A DNA stretch of 64,000 bases from Cytobacillus eiseniae (GCF_017874625.1 NZ_JAGIKZ010000001.1:372001-436000), one strand, 5' to 3'. Counted from the stretch's first letter, positions 35,660 through 44,842 are shown. Translations and numbers: made by a program. Notes: generated from the letters alone by a model not told the origin.

Positions 35660-37105
35660 ATGAATGAACACAGTTTCAAAAATTATCAATTAAGTGATGA
35701 AATAAACAGAGCACTTCACTTATTAAAGTACGATAAACCTACAGAAGTACAAAGAGAAGTCATCCCAAGAGCAATGGAAAATCAAGACCTTGTCGTTAAA
35801 TCCCAAACAGGAAGTGGAAAGACGGCAGCATTTGGCATCCCAATTTGCGAAATGATTCAATGGGAGGAAAGATTGCCACAAGCATTAATTCTTACACCAA
35901 CACGAGAACTTGCCGCTCAAGTTCGTGAAGATATAACGAATATTGGCAGATTCAAACGAATCAAAACGACAGCCGTTTTTGGTAAAGAACCGTTTGCAAA
36001 ACAAAAAGACGAATTAAAACAAAAAACACATGTTGTTGTCGGTACACCTGGCCGAGTAATGGATCATATTGAAAGAGGTACGTTAGTTTTAGATCAAATC
36101 AAGTATTTAATTATTGATGAAGCAGACGAAATGCTAAACATGGGCTTTATTAATGAAGTAGAAGCCATTATTGAAGAAATGCCAGAGCAAAGAGTGACGA
36201 TGGTTTTTTCAGCTACTATGCCTGCGAATGTAGAAAAACTCTGCCATCAGTATATGAACAATCCTGTTCCGATCGAGATTGCTTCTACAGGTGTCACAAC
36301 GAATTCAATTGAACATCGTGTGATAGAGCTAAAGGAAGAAGAAAAAATGTCCATGCTCAAGGATATGACAGTCATTGAAAATCCTGACAGCTGCATTATT
36401 TTTTGCAGAACAAAGGAACATGTGGATCAAGTCTATGCTGAATTAGAAGCAGCTAGTTATACTTGTGAAAGACTTCATGGGGGCTTGGAGCAAGAGGATC
36501 GATTCGCCGTAATGAATGGCTTCAAGATGGGAAATTTCCGTTACCTTATTGCAACAGATGTAGCTGCAAGAGGAATCGATATTGATAATATCAGTCTAGT
36601 GATCAACTATGATATTCCAATGGAAAAAGAGAGCTATGTACATCGAACAGGAAGAACAGGGAGAGCTGGTAATAAAGGAAAAGCCTTAACATTTGTTACT
36701 CCTTATGAGGATAAATATCTTAGAGCGATTGAGAGATATATTGGGTTTGAAATTTCTAAAATTGAGGCACCAACACAACAAGAAGTAGCTGGAAAAAGAG
36801 AGGACTTCAATGAAAAAATAGGTGGTCGCCGAGTTGTGCGAAATAATAAAACAGCACGAATCAATAAAGAAATTATGAAGCTGCATTTTAATGGGGGAAA
36901 AAAGAAAAAGATTCGCGCAGTCGATTTCGTTGGTACAATTGCCAACATTCCAGGCGTAACTGCTGATGATATCGGAATTATTACGATCCAAGATCATTTG
37001 TCCTACGTAGATATTCTTAATGGAAAAGGCTCTTTAGTTTTAGAAGCGATGGAAAAAACGACAATTAAAGGCAAGAAACTGAAAGTGAGTATAGCAGTTA
37101 AATAA
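35660..37105 (+). CDS. dbpA: DEAD-box RNA helicase DbpA (YxiN type)
   Basis: A 481-aa ATP-dependent RNA helicase involved in 50S ribosome assembly. The motifs are QTGSGKT (I), PTRELA (Ia), GTPGR (Ib), DEAD (II), SAT (III), and HRTGRTGR (VI) with ARGIDID (V). The C-terminal domain (about 405-480, [28 protein letters not shown]... [11 protein letters not shown]) is the RRM-like module that in YxiN/DbpA recognises hairpin 92 of 23S rRNA, which supports this subfamily over cold-shock CshA. Monocistronic with a strong terminator. Confidence 0.92.
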   Translation: MNEHSFKNYQLSDEINRALHLLKYDKPTEVQREVIPRAMENQDLVVKSQTGSGKTAAFGIPICEMIQWEERLPQALILTPTRELAAQVREDITNIGRFKRIKTTAVFGKEPFAKQKDELKQKTHVVVGTPGRVMDHIERGTLVLDQIKYLIIDEADEMLNMGFINEVEAIIEEMPEQRVTMVFSATMPANVEKLCHQYMNNPVPIEIASTGVTTNSIEHRVIELKEEEKMSMLKDMTVIENPDSCIIFCRTKEHVDQVYAELEAASYTCERLHGGLEQEDRFAVMNGFKMGNFRYLIATDVAARGIDIDNISLVINYDIPMEKESYVHRTGRTGRAGNKGKALTFVTPYEDKYLRAIERYIGFEISKIEAPTQQEVAGKREDFNEKIGGRRVVRNNKTARINKEIMKLHFNGGKKKKIRAVDFVGTIANIPGVTADDIGIITIQDHLSYVDILNGKGSLVLEAMEKTTIKGKKLKVSIAVK

Positions 37106-37110
37106 TGATA

Positions 37111-37168
37111 ATGGACGTTACTGTTTCTCTTATGTCTAAAGAGATAACAGTGACGTCCATTTTTTTAT
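37111..37168 (+). terminator. Intrinsic terminator after dbpA
   Basis: ATGGACGTTACTGTTTCTCTT pairs imperfectly with the arm ending ACGTCCAT (37160), followed by seven T. The base of the stem is perfect for 8 bp. Confidence 0.88.
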
Positions 37169-37328
37169 GCCACGTATGTCTGAGCGTTCAATACCAGTAA
37201 GAATAAAATCAATCGAAGTCTTAAGAACATTCATGGTGTTCCTTAAGAAAGTATAACATTGGAATTTTCTAGCATAATTAGGAGTCGTAAAGCTAAATCT
37301 ATAGAAAAAAGGAAGATGTGATCACCAA

Positions 37329-37895
37329 ATGAATAGCTTTGAGCAATTATTCTTTTTGAAAGACATACCGATGATTTTGTTCTTCTTTATAATCTACGCC
37401 TTTTTTGGCTGGTTACTTGAAAATAGCTATAATTTTATTACAAAAAGAAGATTTTTTAAACCCAATTTCTTCTTGGGGCCATTTAAACCGATGTACGGTT
37501 TTGCTCCTTTGCTATTAGTTTTCTTCATTAAGCCTGAAACAAATTGGGTAGTTGTGATTTTCTTATGCTTTTTTATTCCTACTTTTGTCGAATACGTGAG
37601 TGGGGCATTGCTGGAGAAGTTTTTCCATCAGAAATGGTGGGACTATTCGGATTTACCTCTACAAATACATGGACATATTTGTTTATCATTCTCCCTTTGT
37701 TGGATTGCTCTATCGCTTATTTGCATTCATTTTATCCACCCTGGGATTGTTTTCCTCTATGGGTTCGTTTCTTCCGCTTGGGGGCTTGTGTGGCCAATTG
37801 TTTCTATTTATCTTCTTGTGGAATTTATCTTGGCAATTAAAAAACATTCATTTCAGAGTCAACTAGTGGAAAAGCATACGAAGCCAATTCAGTAA
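37329..37895 (+). CDS. CmpB-type putative ABC-transporter permease (DUF1113-like membrane protein)
   Basis: A 188-aa membrane protein with about five helices. The signature segments of the PF06541-type family are visible: YAFFGWLLENSYN, FLGPFKPMYGFAP and QKWWDYSDLPLQIHGHICLSFSLCW. Annotated family members are called ABC-transporter permeases, but no ATPase is next to it and the biochemical role is unproven. Weak ribosome site (GGAAGATG). Terminator follows. Confidence 0.8.
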   Translation: MNSFEQLFFLKDIPMILFFFIIYAFFGWLLENSYNFITKRRFFKPNFFLGPFKPMYGFAPLLLVFFIKPETNWVVVIFLCFFIPTFVEYVSGALLEKFFHQKWWDYSDLPLQIHGHICLSFSLCWIALSLICIHFIHPGIVFLYGFVSSAWGLVWPIVSIYLLVEFILAIKKHSFQSQLVEKHTKPIQ

Positions 37896-37925
37896 TTGAA
37901 CGATTAAAAATAGTAAGATGATTTT

Positions 37926-37969
37926 CAAATGGTGAGACCAGACCTTTATCGGTTTTCACCATTTTTTTT
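37926..37969 (+). terminator. Intrinsic terminator
   Basis: AAATGGTGAGACC and GGTTTTCACCATTT form a stem with a 10-base loop, followed by eight T. Confidence 0.8.
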
Positions 37970-38181
37970 CATTCTTCTTGATTAATAAGTATTATTGATA
38001 GAGTTTAAATGTTGGAACTTCTAAGCATCATGTTGTGGCAAGGGGCAATCTCCTGTCATATTTCCATAGAATACTAGTTTAACGTTATTTGTCCCTTGAA
38101 AAATAGTGTAATTATCCATCTATAATAACAACTCTTCCCTATGTTATGATATATTCATATCTTTTGAAAAGAGGGAATTAT

Positions 38182-39426
38182 ATGCACAGAGACTTTTTCG
38201 TAAATAATCGTAAAAATGTATATGAGTTACTTGAAGATCAATCTCTCCTAGTTATGTTTGCAGGGAATCCACCACATAAATCAGCAGATGAGTCTTATCC
38301 ATTTGTTCCTAATCGCAATTTTTATTACTTAACAGGAATTACTGAGCCAAACGTCATATTTATTGCTCATAAAAATGGAGAAGAAACAGAAGAATATCTT
38401 TTTATCGAAAAATCAGACCCAGTATTAGAAAAGTGGGTAGGGAAATCAATCTCTATTCATGAAGCAACTGAAGCGTCTGGAGTTAAGCAAATATTGTATC
38501 TTGATCAATTTGATTCCATTGTGTCGCAAAAATTATCCCTAGTATCATCATTTCATGTCTATCTAGACTTAGAGCGGAGAGAGTTAGATACAATTACAAC
38601 GAAAGCACAACAATTTGCTAGAAAACTCCAAACGAATTTTCCTTACATACAACTGAAAAATGTGTATCCAATAGTTAGCGAGCTGCGTGTTTATAAAAAA
38701 CCTGAAGAAATCGAAAAAATAAAAAAGGCAATTAAAATTACTCAGGACGGCATTAGAAATATCATGCTGAATGCAAAGGCAGGGATGAAGGAGTACCAAC
38801 TAGAGGCCCATTTTGACTTTATCTTACATTCTGAAGGGGTAAAGGAGCATGCATTTCCAACCATTGTAGCGAGCGGGAAAAATGGCACAATACTACATTA
38901 TGAAAAAAATAATGCAACGGCTGAAGAAGGAAGCCTTGTTCTTCTTGATTTAGGAGCACAGTTTGAATATTACAATGCCGATATAAGCTACACGTTCCCA
39001 GTCAATGGCCAATTTACAGAAAAGCAAAAAACATACTACAATATTGTTTTAAAAGCATTAAAAGAAACGACTGCTTTAATAAAACCAGGAATCCCATTCG
39101 CGAAATTAAATGAACATACGAAAAAGGTACTTGCCGAGGAGTGTATCAACGTCGGCTTAATAAAAGAAGAGGCAGAAATTAGTGAATATTATTATCATGG
39201 TGTCAGTCATTTTCTTGGGTTAGATACACATGATGTCGGAAATTACAAAGATTTAATTTTACAGCCTGGAATGGTGATTACAGTAGAGCCAGGTCTTTAT
39301 ATCGAACAGGAAGAGATTGGAATTCGCATTGAAGATGATGTCTTAGTCACAGATGAAGGTTTTGAAGTTCTCTCAAATGATATTATCCGATCGGTTGAGG
39401 ATATTGAAGCTTTTATGAAAAAATAA
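38182..39426 (+). CDS. pepP: Xaa-Pro aminopeptidase (M24B, aminopeptidase P)
   Basis: A 414-aa dinuclear metallopeptidase that removes N-terminal residues preceding proline. The N-terminal aminopeptidase P domain (residues 1-150, with AGNPPHKSADESYPFVPNRNFYYLTG) precedes the pita-bread catalytic domain. Metal ligands are D in LLDLGAQFEYYNADISYTFP (two Asp), H in HGVSHFLGLDTHD, E in VEPGLYI and E in IRIEDDVLV. ATG 38182 follows AAGAGGG. The longer frame upstream runs through the probable promoter. Cytoplasmic, monocistronic. Confidence 0.92.
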   Translation: MHRDFFVNNRKNVYELLEDQSLLVMFAGNPPHKSADESYPFVPNRNFYYLTGITEPNVIFIAHKNGEETEEYLFIEKSDPVLEKWVGKSISIHEATEASGVKQILYLDQFDSIVSQKLSLVSSFHVYLDLERRELDTITTKAQQFARKLQTNFPYIQLKNVYPIVSELRVYKKPEEIEKIKKAIKITQDGIRNIMLNAKAGMKEYQLEAHFDFILHSEGVKEHAFPTIVASGKNGTILHYEKNNATAEEGSLVLLDLGAQFEYYNADISYTFPVNGQFTEKQKTYYNIVLKALKETTALIKPGIPFAKLNEHTKKVLAEECINVGLIKEEAEISEYYYHGVSHFLGLDTHDVGNYKDLILQPGMVITVEPGLYIEQEEIGIRIEDDVLVTDEGFEVLSNDIIRSVEDIEAFMKK

Positions 39427-39430
39427 AAGG

Positions 39431-39475
39431 ATTGCCGCCATTCATGCTATCTTAGTGGTGGCATTTTCATATCAA
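39431..39475 (+). terminator. Terminator-like hairpin after pepP
   Basis: TTGCCGCCATT and AGTGGTGGCA pair with two G-T wobbles, followed by TTTTCAT. Confidence 0.6.
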
Positions 39476-39530
39476 GCTAATCCTGATCTTTTTTGAAGAA
39501 GAGAATTTGTGCTAAATAATTTACGGTAAA

Positions 39531-39575
39531 AAAAGAATCCATTATGAGTAATCGAGTCTCAAAATGGATTCTTTT
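39531..39575 (-). terminator. Intrinsic terminator for proS
   Basis: AAAAGAATCCAT...GAG and CTC...ATGGATTCTTTT form an 18-base imperfect stem. On the minus strand it is followed by a T-rich tail (TTTTTTTACCG), 39 bases after the proS stop. Confidence 0.85.
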
Positions 39576-39613
39576 CAGTTAAAATTTACTTGTGTACTTC
39601 ATAGAATAGTCAA

Positions 39614-41050
39614 TTAGTATGCACGAGCAAACCAAACCGTATGTTTTGAATCATTTCCACAATTAAGGCATGTGTGCTTTGTTGCAGGTGGATTAAATGG
39701 AATATTTCTTGTTGTGAATTTTGTTTTTTCTTTTATACTTTCTTCACACGCATCATCTCCACACCAACCTGCTAATATCCAACCAGGAATGTTTCCATTT
39801 TGTTCGGAATCTGCTAGATATTGTTCTAATTGATCCATTGTATCAATATGTGTGTGCGAATGCTCTGCACGGAAAGCTTTTGCTTTTTCGAATAAACGAG
39901 TTTGCATTGTTTCCAGTTCTTTTTGAATGCTCTCAACAATGGATTCTAAAGGTACAGAAATTTTATCCTTTTCATCACGTGCTTTCATTAAACCTTGATT
40001 ATTTTCTAAATCACGTGGCCCAAGTTCAATACGAACAGGCACACCTTTTAATTCCCATTGATTAAATTTATAGCCTGGTGATTGATCAGAATCATCAAGA
40101 CGAACACGAATGCCTAACGCTTTTAAAGCGGCAAAAATTTCATCTAATTTTTCCATAATGGCAGGATTCTTTTTCCATGGACCAACTGGAATCAATACAA
40201 CTTGAGTTGGAGCGATTCTTGGTGGTAAAACAAGGCCTTGTTCATCTCCATGAACCATGATGACCGATCCGATTAAACGGGTAGACGTACCCCAAGACGT
40301 TGTATGTACGTATTCATGCTTATTTTCTTTATTTAAATATTTTATATCAAAGGCTTCCGCAAACTTTGTACCTAAGTAGTGAGAGGTACCAGCTTGTACG
40401 GCTTTCCCATCTTTCATCATTGCTTCAATGGAAAATGTATCAATCGCACCAGCAAAGCGTTCTAATGGTGTCTTTTGTCCATCATAAACTGGAATCGCTA
40501 GCAAACCTTCTACGACTTCTTTATAAATCGTTAACATTTGCATTGTCTCTTTGCGAGCGTCTTCTTCATCCACATGAGCAGTATGGCCTTCTTGCCATAA
40601 AAATTCAGAAGTACGGATAAATGGAAGAGTTTTCTTTTCCCAACGGAATACATTTGCCCATTGGTTAATTAAAACTGGGAGATCTCGATAACTTTTAATC
40701 CAGTCTGAATATAAATGTCCAATCATTGTTTCTGAAGTTGGACGCAATGCTAAGCGTTCATCTAATTTTTCTCCAGCTGCTTCAGTTACCCATGGGAGTT
40801 CAGGAGAAAATCCTTCAATATGATCCTTTTCCTTTTGGAAGAAGGATTCTGGAATTAACATTGGAAAGTAGGCATTACGGTGACCCGTTTCTTTAAACCG
40901 CTTATCCATCTCTGCTTGAATATGTTCCCATAATTCATAGCCATCCGGCTTAAACGCAATACAGCCGCGAACTGGAGTGTAATCCATTAAATCCGCTTTT
41001 TGAATCGTATCAATATACCATTTTGAAAAATCATTTGTGTTTTGTGACAT
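39614..41050 (-). CDS. proS: Proline-tRNA ligase, archaeal/eukaryotic-type (no editing domain)
   Basis: A 478-aa class II synthetase that charges tRNA-Pro. It has the eukaryote/archaeon-like order, without the INS editing domain of typical bacterial ProRS. Motif 1 lies around FPMLIPESFF, motif 2 is FRWEKKT...RTSEFLWQEGHTAH and motif 3 is GTSTRLIGSVIMVHGDEQGLVLPPRIAP. The anticodon domain is VVLIPVGPW..., and a C-terminal zinc-type extension has CGDDACEE and CLNCGND and ends in a Tyr (ARAY), typical of this form. ATG 41050 is eight bases after AGGAGG; the ATG two codons earlier is too close. Expression is governed by a T-box leader. Many Bacillus with this form also keep a standard ProRS. Confidence 0.93.
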   Translation of the reverse strand: MSQNTNDFSKWYIDTIQKADLMDYTPVRGCIAFKPDGYELWEHIQAEMDKRFKETGHRNAYFPMLIPESFFQKEKDHIEGFSPELPWVTEAAGEKLDERLALRPTSETMIGHLYSDWIKSYRDLPVLINQWANVFRWEKKTLPFIRTSEFLWQEGHTAHVDEEDARKETMQMLTIYKEVVEGLLAIPVYDGQKTPLERFAGAIDTFSIEAMMKDGKAVQAGTSHYLGTKFAEAFDIKYLNKENKHEYVHTTSWGTSTRLIGSVIMVHGDEQGLVLPPRIAPTQVVLIPVGPWKKNPAIMEKLDEIFAALKALGIRVRLDDSDQSPGYKFNQWELKGVPVRIELGPRDLENNQGLMKARDEKDKISVPLESIVESIQKELETMQTRLFEKAKAFRAEHSHTHIDTMDQLEQYLADSEQNGNIPGWILAGWCGDDACEESIKEKTKFTTRNIPFNPPATKHTCLNCGNDSKHTVWFARAY

Positions 41051-41088
41051 TGTCATTACCTCCTAAGAAATTATAGTAACTTAAAAAA

Positions 41089-41310
41089 GCAAAAAAGCAT
41101 AAAGAGTCCTAATAAAAGGACGTCTTTATGCTAATAGACGTGGTACCACCTTAGTTCAACTTTACTAATAAATAGTAAGTCCTCTAAACGTTTGTAACGA
41201 AACGACTCGGTTAGTTTTTAACTAACATCTCCGTGGCAGGTTTCAATAAGAAGGGGTGATATAGCTTTCAGCCAAGGCTATATTTTCTGTTTCACAATTC
41301 TTATTTACTT
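41089..41310 (-). promoter_or_regulatory. T-box riboswitch controlling proS
   Basis: Reading the minus strand, a Stem I of about 60 nt begins with AATAAGAA closing on TTCTTATT. Its specifier region has CACCCC, consistent with a CCN proline codon. A GTTAGTTAAAAACTAAC hairpin and a Stem III-like hairpin follow. Next comes the T-box AAGGTGGTACCACG (plus 41139-41152) and a terminator of GCATAAAGA/TCTTTATGC with GTCC/GGAC and TTTTTT (41089-41131). Uncharged tRNA-Pro should stabilise the antiterminator and raise ProRS. Stem I is shorter than usual. Confidence 0.93.
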
Positions 41311-41429
41311 GATCACATCATTGATAACATATTTATAAATTAATATATCAATTTGCTAAAAGGAAATCAATCATTACTATAACATATACAAAATAAAGCT
41401 ACTACAAATTTAATTATGACAATACACTA

Positions 41430-41459
41430 TTGACTTTAAGTTTTAATTATTCATATAAT
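41430..41459 (+). promoter_or_regulatory. SigA-type promoter of the Fur-box methyltransferase gene
   Basis: TTGACT (41430-41435), 18-base spacer, TATAAT (41454-41459). The transcription start would be near 41466, inside the Fur-like operator. Confidence 0.7.
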
Positions 41460-41464
41460 GTAAT

Positions 41465-41485
41465 TGATAACAATTATCATTATCA
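41465..41485 (+). promoter_or_regulatory. Fur box
   Basis: TGATAACAATTATCA (41465-41479) matches the Bacillus Fur 7-1-7 motif TGATAATNATTATCA at 14 of 15 positions. An overlapping half-site, ATTATCA, runs to 41485. It sits across the predicted start of transcription and so should block the gene when iron is plentiful. PerR and Zur boxes share this shape, so the exact Fur-family member is inferred. Confidence 0.75.
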
Positions 41486-41504
41486 ATAAAGAAGGAGTGA
41501 TTTT

Positions 41505-42293
41505 ATGTCATCGATTACTCAAACAGATTACGATAAAATGCCTGGTCATTGGGTACTAGCAAAAATGGGAAAACGTGTATTGCGGCCAGGTGGCATTGAA
41601 CTAACAAAAAAAATGCTCGAACACTTACATATTACGGCTGATGATGAGGTAGCAGAATTTGCCCCAGGATTAGGTGCAACAGCAAAGTTTGTCCTTGATA
41701 TGAAGCCAAAATCGTATACAGCAATCGAACAAAATGAGGAAGCAGCTAAACAAGTGAGAAAATATTTGCCTAGCGACAATGCACAATGTATTATCGGTCA
41801 TGCTCAAAATACAAATTTACCAGATCAATCTGTCGATGCATTGTACGGAGAAGCGATGCTAACGATGCAATCACCTAAACAAAAAGAGGAGATCATTGAA
41901 GAAGCTCATCGAATCTTACGCAATGGGGGACGATACGGAATTCACGAGCTTTGTTTAACTCCAAATGAAATTGATGATGAATTAAAATCCGTCATTCAAA
42001 AGGATCTAGCAAAAGTAATTCGTGTGAATGCAAAACCACTGACTGTTTTTGAATGGAAATCTCTTTTTGAACAGAAAGGGTTTTCTGTTGTTATTATTGA
42101 AATGAGGCCTATGCATTTATTAGAAAAGAAACGGATGATTCAGGATGAAGGAGTGAAAGGCTTCGCATCAATAGTCAAAAATATTGCAGTCAATCCTGAT
42201 GCAAGAAAACGTATTGAAGATATGCATAGTACCTTTAAAAAATATGAAAAATATTTAGGTGCCATTAGCATAATCATGGAGAAACAACAATAA
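41505..42293 (+). CDS. SAM-dependent methyltransferase under probable iron control
   Basis: A 262-aa class I methyltransferase with motif I VAEFAPGLGATAKFVLDM (about 49-66), YTAIEQNEEAAKQV (motif II) and ALYGEAMLTMQSPKQKEEII, followed by AHRILRNGGRYGIHELCL. It resembles UbiE/cyclopropane-type small-molecule methylases without a known substrate. There is an excellent promoter and Fur box immediately upstream, AAGAAGGAG before the ATG, and a terminator after it, so it is a single-gene iron-starvation unit. A role in siderophore, haem or metallophore chemistry is inference from regulation only. Confidence 0.78.
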   Translation: MSSITQTDYDKMPGHWVLAKMGKRVLRPGGIELTKKMLEHLHITADDEVAEFAPGLGATAKFVLDMKPKSYTAIEQNEEAAKQVRKYLPSDNAQCIIGHAQNTNLPDQSVDALYGEAMLTMQSPKQKEEIIEEAHRILRNGGRYGIHELCLTPNEIDDELKSVIQKDLAKVIRVNAKPLTVFEWKSLFEQKGFSVVIIEMRPMHLLEKKRMIQDEGVKGFASIVKNIAVNPDARKRIEDMHSTFKKYEKYLGAISIIMEKQQ

Positions 42294-42299
42294 AGCTTA

Positions 42300-42342
42300 G
42301 AAAAAGTGAAAGTAGATCAATTGCTTTCACTTTTTCTTTTTT
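42300..42342 (+). terminator. Intrinsic terminator
   Basis: GAAAAAGTGAAAG (42300-42312) pairs perfectly with CTTTCACTTTTTC (42324-42336), then TTTTTT. Confidence 0.88.
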
Positions 42343-42417
42343 CACTAAACAATTAGAGAATTTCATTTACTTACATGGAGAAACTAAATTTGATAACAGT
42401 AGAAAGGAGTTGATCCA

Positions 42418-42606
42418 ATGACACAGTCATTAACACAAACTGAAGTAGAAAATTTAAGGAGAATTATTGGTGAGCATGGAATGATCTCGAATAAATTAGA
42501 AGCTTATTCGCAATCAGCAATGGATCCTGAATTAAAGGCTATTTTGCAAAGGGATGCACAAGCTGCAAAAAGTGCACAGCAACAGCTGCTATCATTTTTA
42601 CAATAA
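42418..42606 (+). CDS. Small CotF-associated protein
   Basis: A 62-aa helical protein (MTQSLTQTEVENLRRIIGEHGMISNKLEAYSQ...). It lies 13 bases upstream of a CotF-like gene with AAAGGAG before its ATG. Short proteins of this pattern commonly precede CotF-like genes in Bacillus and are thought to be spore-related. Helical bundle, no membrane segment. Assignment rests mainly on context and similarity in style to the next product. Confidence 0.65.
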   Translation: MTQSLTQTEVENLRRIIGEHGMISNKLEAYSQSAMDPELKAILQRDAQAAKSAQQQLLSFLQ

Positions 42607-42619
42607 GGAGGAATACTGT

Positions 42620-42874
42620 ATGCTGCAGGATAAAGATATTGTAAATGATTATTTAAATGGATTAAATGCCAGTCTAAAAAGCTATGCGGGCTATATTAGT
42701 GACTCCAATAACACTGAGCTTAGACAAACATTGATTCAGCTTAGAAATGCTGATGAGTCTCGCCAGCGTACGGTTTATAATTATGCTCTGCAAAAAGGCG
42801 ATTATAAACCAGCTCAAGCAGCATCACAAGATGAAATTCAGCAAATCCGAACAGAGTTAACTTCAGGTCAATAA
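42620..42874 (+). CDS. Spore coat protein, CotF-like
   Basis: An 84-aa helical protein, MLQDKDIVNDYLNGLNASLKSYAGYISDSNNTELRQTLIQLRNADESRQRTVYNYALQKG in outline (residues 1-60), ending in a Gln-rich tail. The DxxxxxDYLNGLKAS and ELRQTLxQLRNxxE pattern is that of short CotF-family coat proteins. ATG 42620 follows AAGGAGG by eight bases; the longer frame overlaps the preceding gene. Expected to be made in the mother cell during sporulation. Confidence 0.78.
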   Translation: MLQDKDIVNDYLNGLNASLKSYAGYISDSNNTELRQTLIQLRNADESRQRTVYNYALQKGDYKPAQAASQDEIQQIRTELTSGQ

Positions 42875-42881
42875 ATAAGAC

Positions 42882-42930
42882 AAATGTAAGGGGGGAAGTC
42901 CTTATCCCCCCACTTCGCATTTATTTACCT
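42882..42930 (+). terminator. Intrinsic terminator after the coat genes
   Basis: AAATG..AAGGGGGGA and TCCCCCCACTT..CATTT form a G/C-rich stem with internal mismatches, then TATTTA. Confidence 0.65.
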
Positions 42931-43058
42931 TCAGCTTATTCCTTTAATGCCTTTATTGGATGACAGAAAAGTTTGTAATCTATGTATGCGCTCACTATTC
43001 AATAGAATATACGTTATACTAAGTGTAATCTGTCATTCGAATGAAAAGGAGAGCTATT

Positions 43059-43784
43059 ATGGAGACTGAAATCCTTTTTGTCTGTATAATACTAATCGCG
43101 TCTATTCTGCAAACAAGTACTGGGTTTGGCTTTTCCATCATGGCCACCCCCTTTCTTTTGCTATTATTCCAACCACATGAAGCGATACAAATAAACATTA
43201 TCTTATCTTTAATCATATCAATCTCTCTTATTTGGAAAATAAGAACGGATATTGATCTTAAGTTACTGAAAAGATTTATTTTTGGAAGCATCGTTGGTGT
43301 CCCATTTGGAATTTTAATTTTTATAACGATTAATATCAACACGTTTAAATTAGGTATTAGCATGCTTCTCCTCATCTTAACGCTGCTACTGCTATGTAAT
43401 TTTACGATTAAATCAACACCATTTAGAGATTATATCGTTGGTGGATTTTCTGGGTTATTGACAACAAGCATAGGGATGCCTGGGCCTCCATTATTGCTTT
43501 ACTTTACAGGGACAAATACGGAAAAAGAGAAATTACGCGCAACTACATTAGCTTTTTATCTATTTATCTATTTTGTAAGTTTAATCACTCAAATCCTCTT
43601 TACAGGTACGAATACACTCATTTGGCAATCAAGTTTGTCAGCCGTTCCAATTGTGTTCGTTGGCTTGTTCATAGGACAAGTGATTTTTAGATGGCTGAAT
43701 CAACGGATCTTTAGGATTTTTACATATATTCTATTGTGTTTTACAGCTTTATATCTTCTAATTGATGCTTTAGGTTCATTGTAA
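43059..43784 (+). CDS. TauE/SafE-family sulfite exporter-like permease
   Basis: A 241-aa membrane protein with about seven hydrophobic helices in two repeats. The first family signature is QTSTGFGFSIMATPFLLLLF (19-38) and the second is GFSGLLTTSIGMPGPPLLLYF. Members export sulfoacetate, sulfite or other small organic anions. The substrate is not readable here. ATG 43059 follows AAAGGAGA; the ATG six codons earlier lacks a site. Monocistronic. Confidence 0.85.
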   Translation: METEILFVCIILIASILQTSTGFGFSIMATPFLLLLFQPHEAIQINIILSLIISISLIWKIRTDIDLKLLKRFIFGSIVGVPFGILIFITININTFKLGISMLLLILTLLLLCNFTIKSTPFRDYIVGGFSGLLTTSIGMPGPPLLLYFTGTNTEKEKLRATTLAFYLFIYFVSLITQILFTGTNTLIWQSSLSAVPIVFVGLFIGQVIFRWLNQRIFRIFTYILLCFTALYLLIDALGSL

Positions 43785-43830
43785 ATAGGTTTAAACGTAG
43801 TGGGTAAATGAATAGAGAGGGAATATACAG

Positions 43831-44829
43831 ATGACAAAAGTAGGATTAGTAATGAGGAAAATTCAATTTACGGAGGCACAAGGCCCACGGATTTTTGCAG
43901 AGCGGCTGAAAGCAATTGGAAAAGAGCTTGGCATTGACATTGTTTTTATTTCGCCAGAACGGCATGTGAGCGGATATGACTGGCTTCCTGGTTATGAACA
44001 TGAAAAAGGGGACTTAGTAAACTACGACATCGTATTGGATCAAATTTATTCTCAAAAAATCGACCATGTGATTTACACGGTTTCTGGGTTTACTTATTTA
44101 AAAATGTTTTTAAAGAATAGTGTACTATTTCCACATAGTTTCCCTGATCCAGCCCTAACAGGGTATGAGATGATGAAGCCTTTTTATCAAATCGTGGATA
44201 AAGCAATCGTTCAAACGGAATTTTTGAAAGGGGAAATGGCACGTCATTTCGGGGTACATGATGTTACTGTTATTCCAATTGGATTCAATGAAACAATGGC
44301 AAAAAAATATTATGATCCGAAACTAGTAGTAGACAATCGAATTCTTTGGATAGGAAGAGATGAGGAAAATCGGCGACCAGACCTCGTTATTGAGTATGCT
44401 AGAAAGAATCCTGATAAAGAGGTATTTATGGTATTTGGTGGCGAACGCTATCGGGAAAGCATGAAGAAGTACCAAATTCCAAGCAATATTAAGCTCAAAT
44501 TTGCCTTATCACAGGATGAAATTTTCACTTTGATGAACTCAGCAAAAGTCTATTGGAGCTGTTCCAAGTTTGATACATTTGCTATGCCTTTGACTGAAGC
44601 GTTGGCAATGGGAAAAATGGTCGTGAAGCCTGAGCATCCATGCTATGACCATATAAGTGCCAAGCATTCTTTTTCTGGAAATGAAAAGAATTGGTTTGAG
44701 CTAGTCAATATGGCTGCTTCCATCCCATTAAAGGCATCAATAGAAAATCGAGACTATGCGTTTGATGCTTTCTCGAATACAGTGATGAAAGAGGGATATC
44801 GCCAATTTTTTAATGAGTGGATTAAATGA
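43831..44829 (+). CDS. Glycosyltransferase (GT-B, GT4-like)
   Basis: A 332-aa cytoplasmic glycosyltransferase. The C-terminal nucleotide-sugar half shows ILWIGRDEENRRPDLVIEYA, SQDEIFTLMNSAKVYWSCSKFDTFAMPLTEALAMGKMVVKP, the usual E-x7-E region of GT4 enzymes. The N-terminal half is less typical (MRKIQFTEAQGPRIFAERL). No polysaccharide genes flank it, so the acceptor is unknown. GAGAGGGA precedes the ATG. Confidence 0.78.
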   Translation: MTKVGLVMRKIQFTEAQGPRIFAERLKAIGKELGIDIVFISPERHVSGYDWLPGYEHEKGDLVNYDIVLDQIYSQKIDHVIYTVSGFTYLKMFLKNSVLFPHSFPDPALTGYEMMKPFYQIVDKAIVQTEFLKGEMARHFGVHDVTVIPIGFNETMAKKYYDPKLVVDNRILWIGRDEENRRPDLVIEYARKNPDKEVFMVFGGERYRESMKKYQIPSNIKLKFALSQDEIFTLMNSAKVYWSCSKFDTFAMPLTEALAMGKMVVKPEHPCYDHISAKHSFSGNEKNWFELVNMAASIPLKASIENRDYAFDAFSNTVMKEGYRQFFNEWIK

Positions 44830-44842
44830 ATGAGCAAGATTT

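Noticed and set aside
39721-40620. Plus-strand frames of 106-114 codons across the proS gene
   Set aside because: They are antisense to a full set of class II synthetase motifs and have no ribosome sites.
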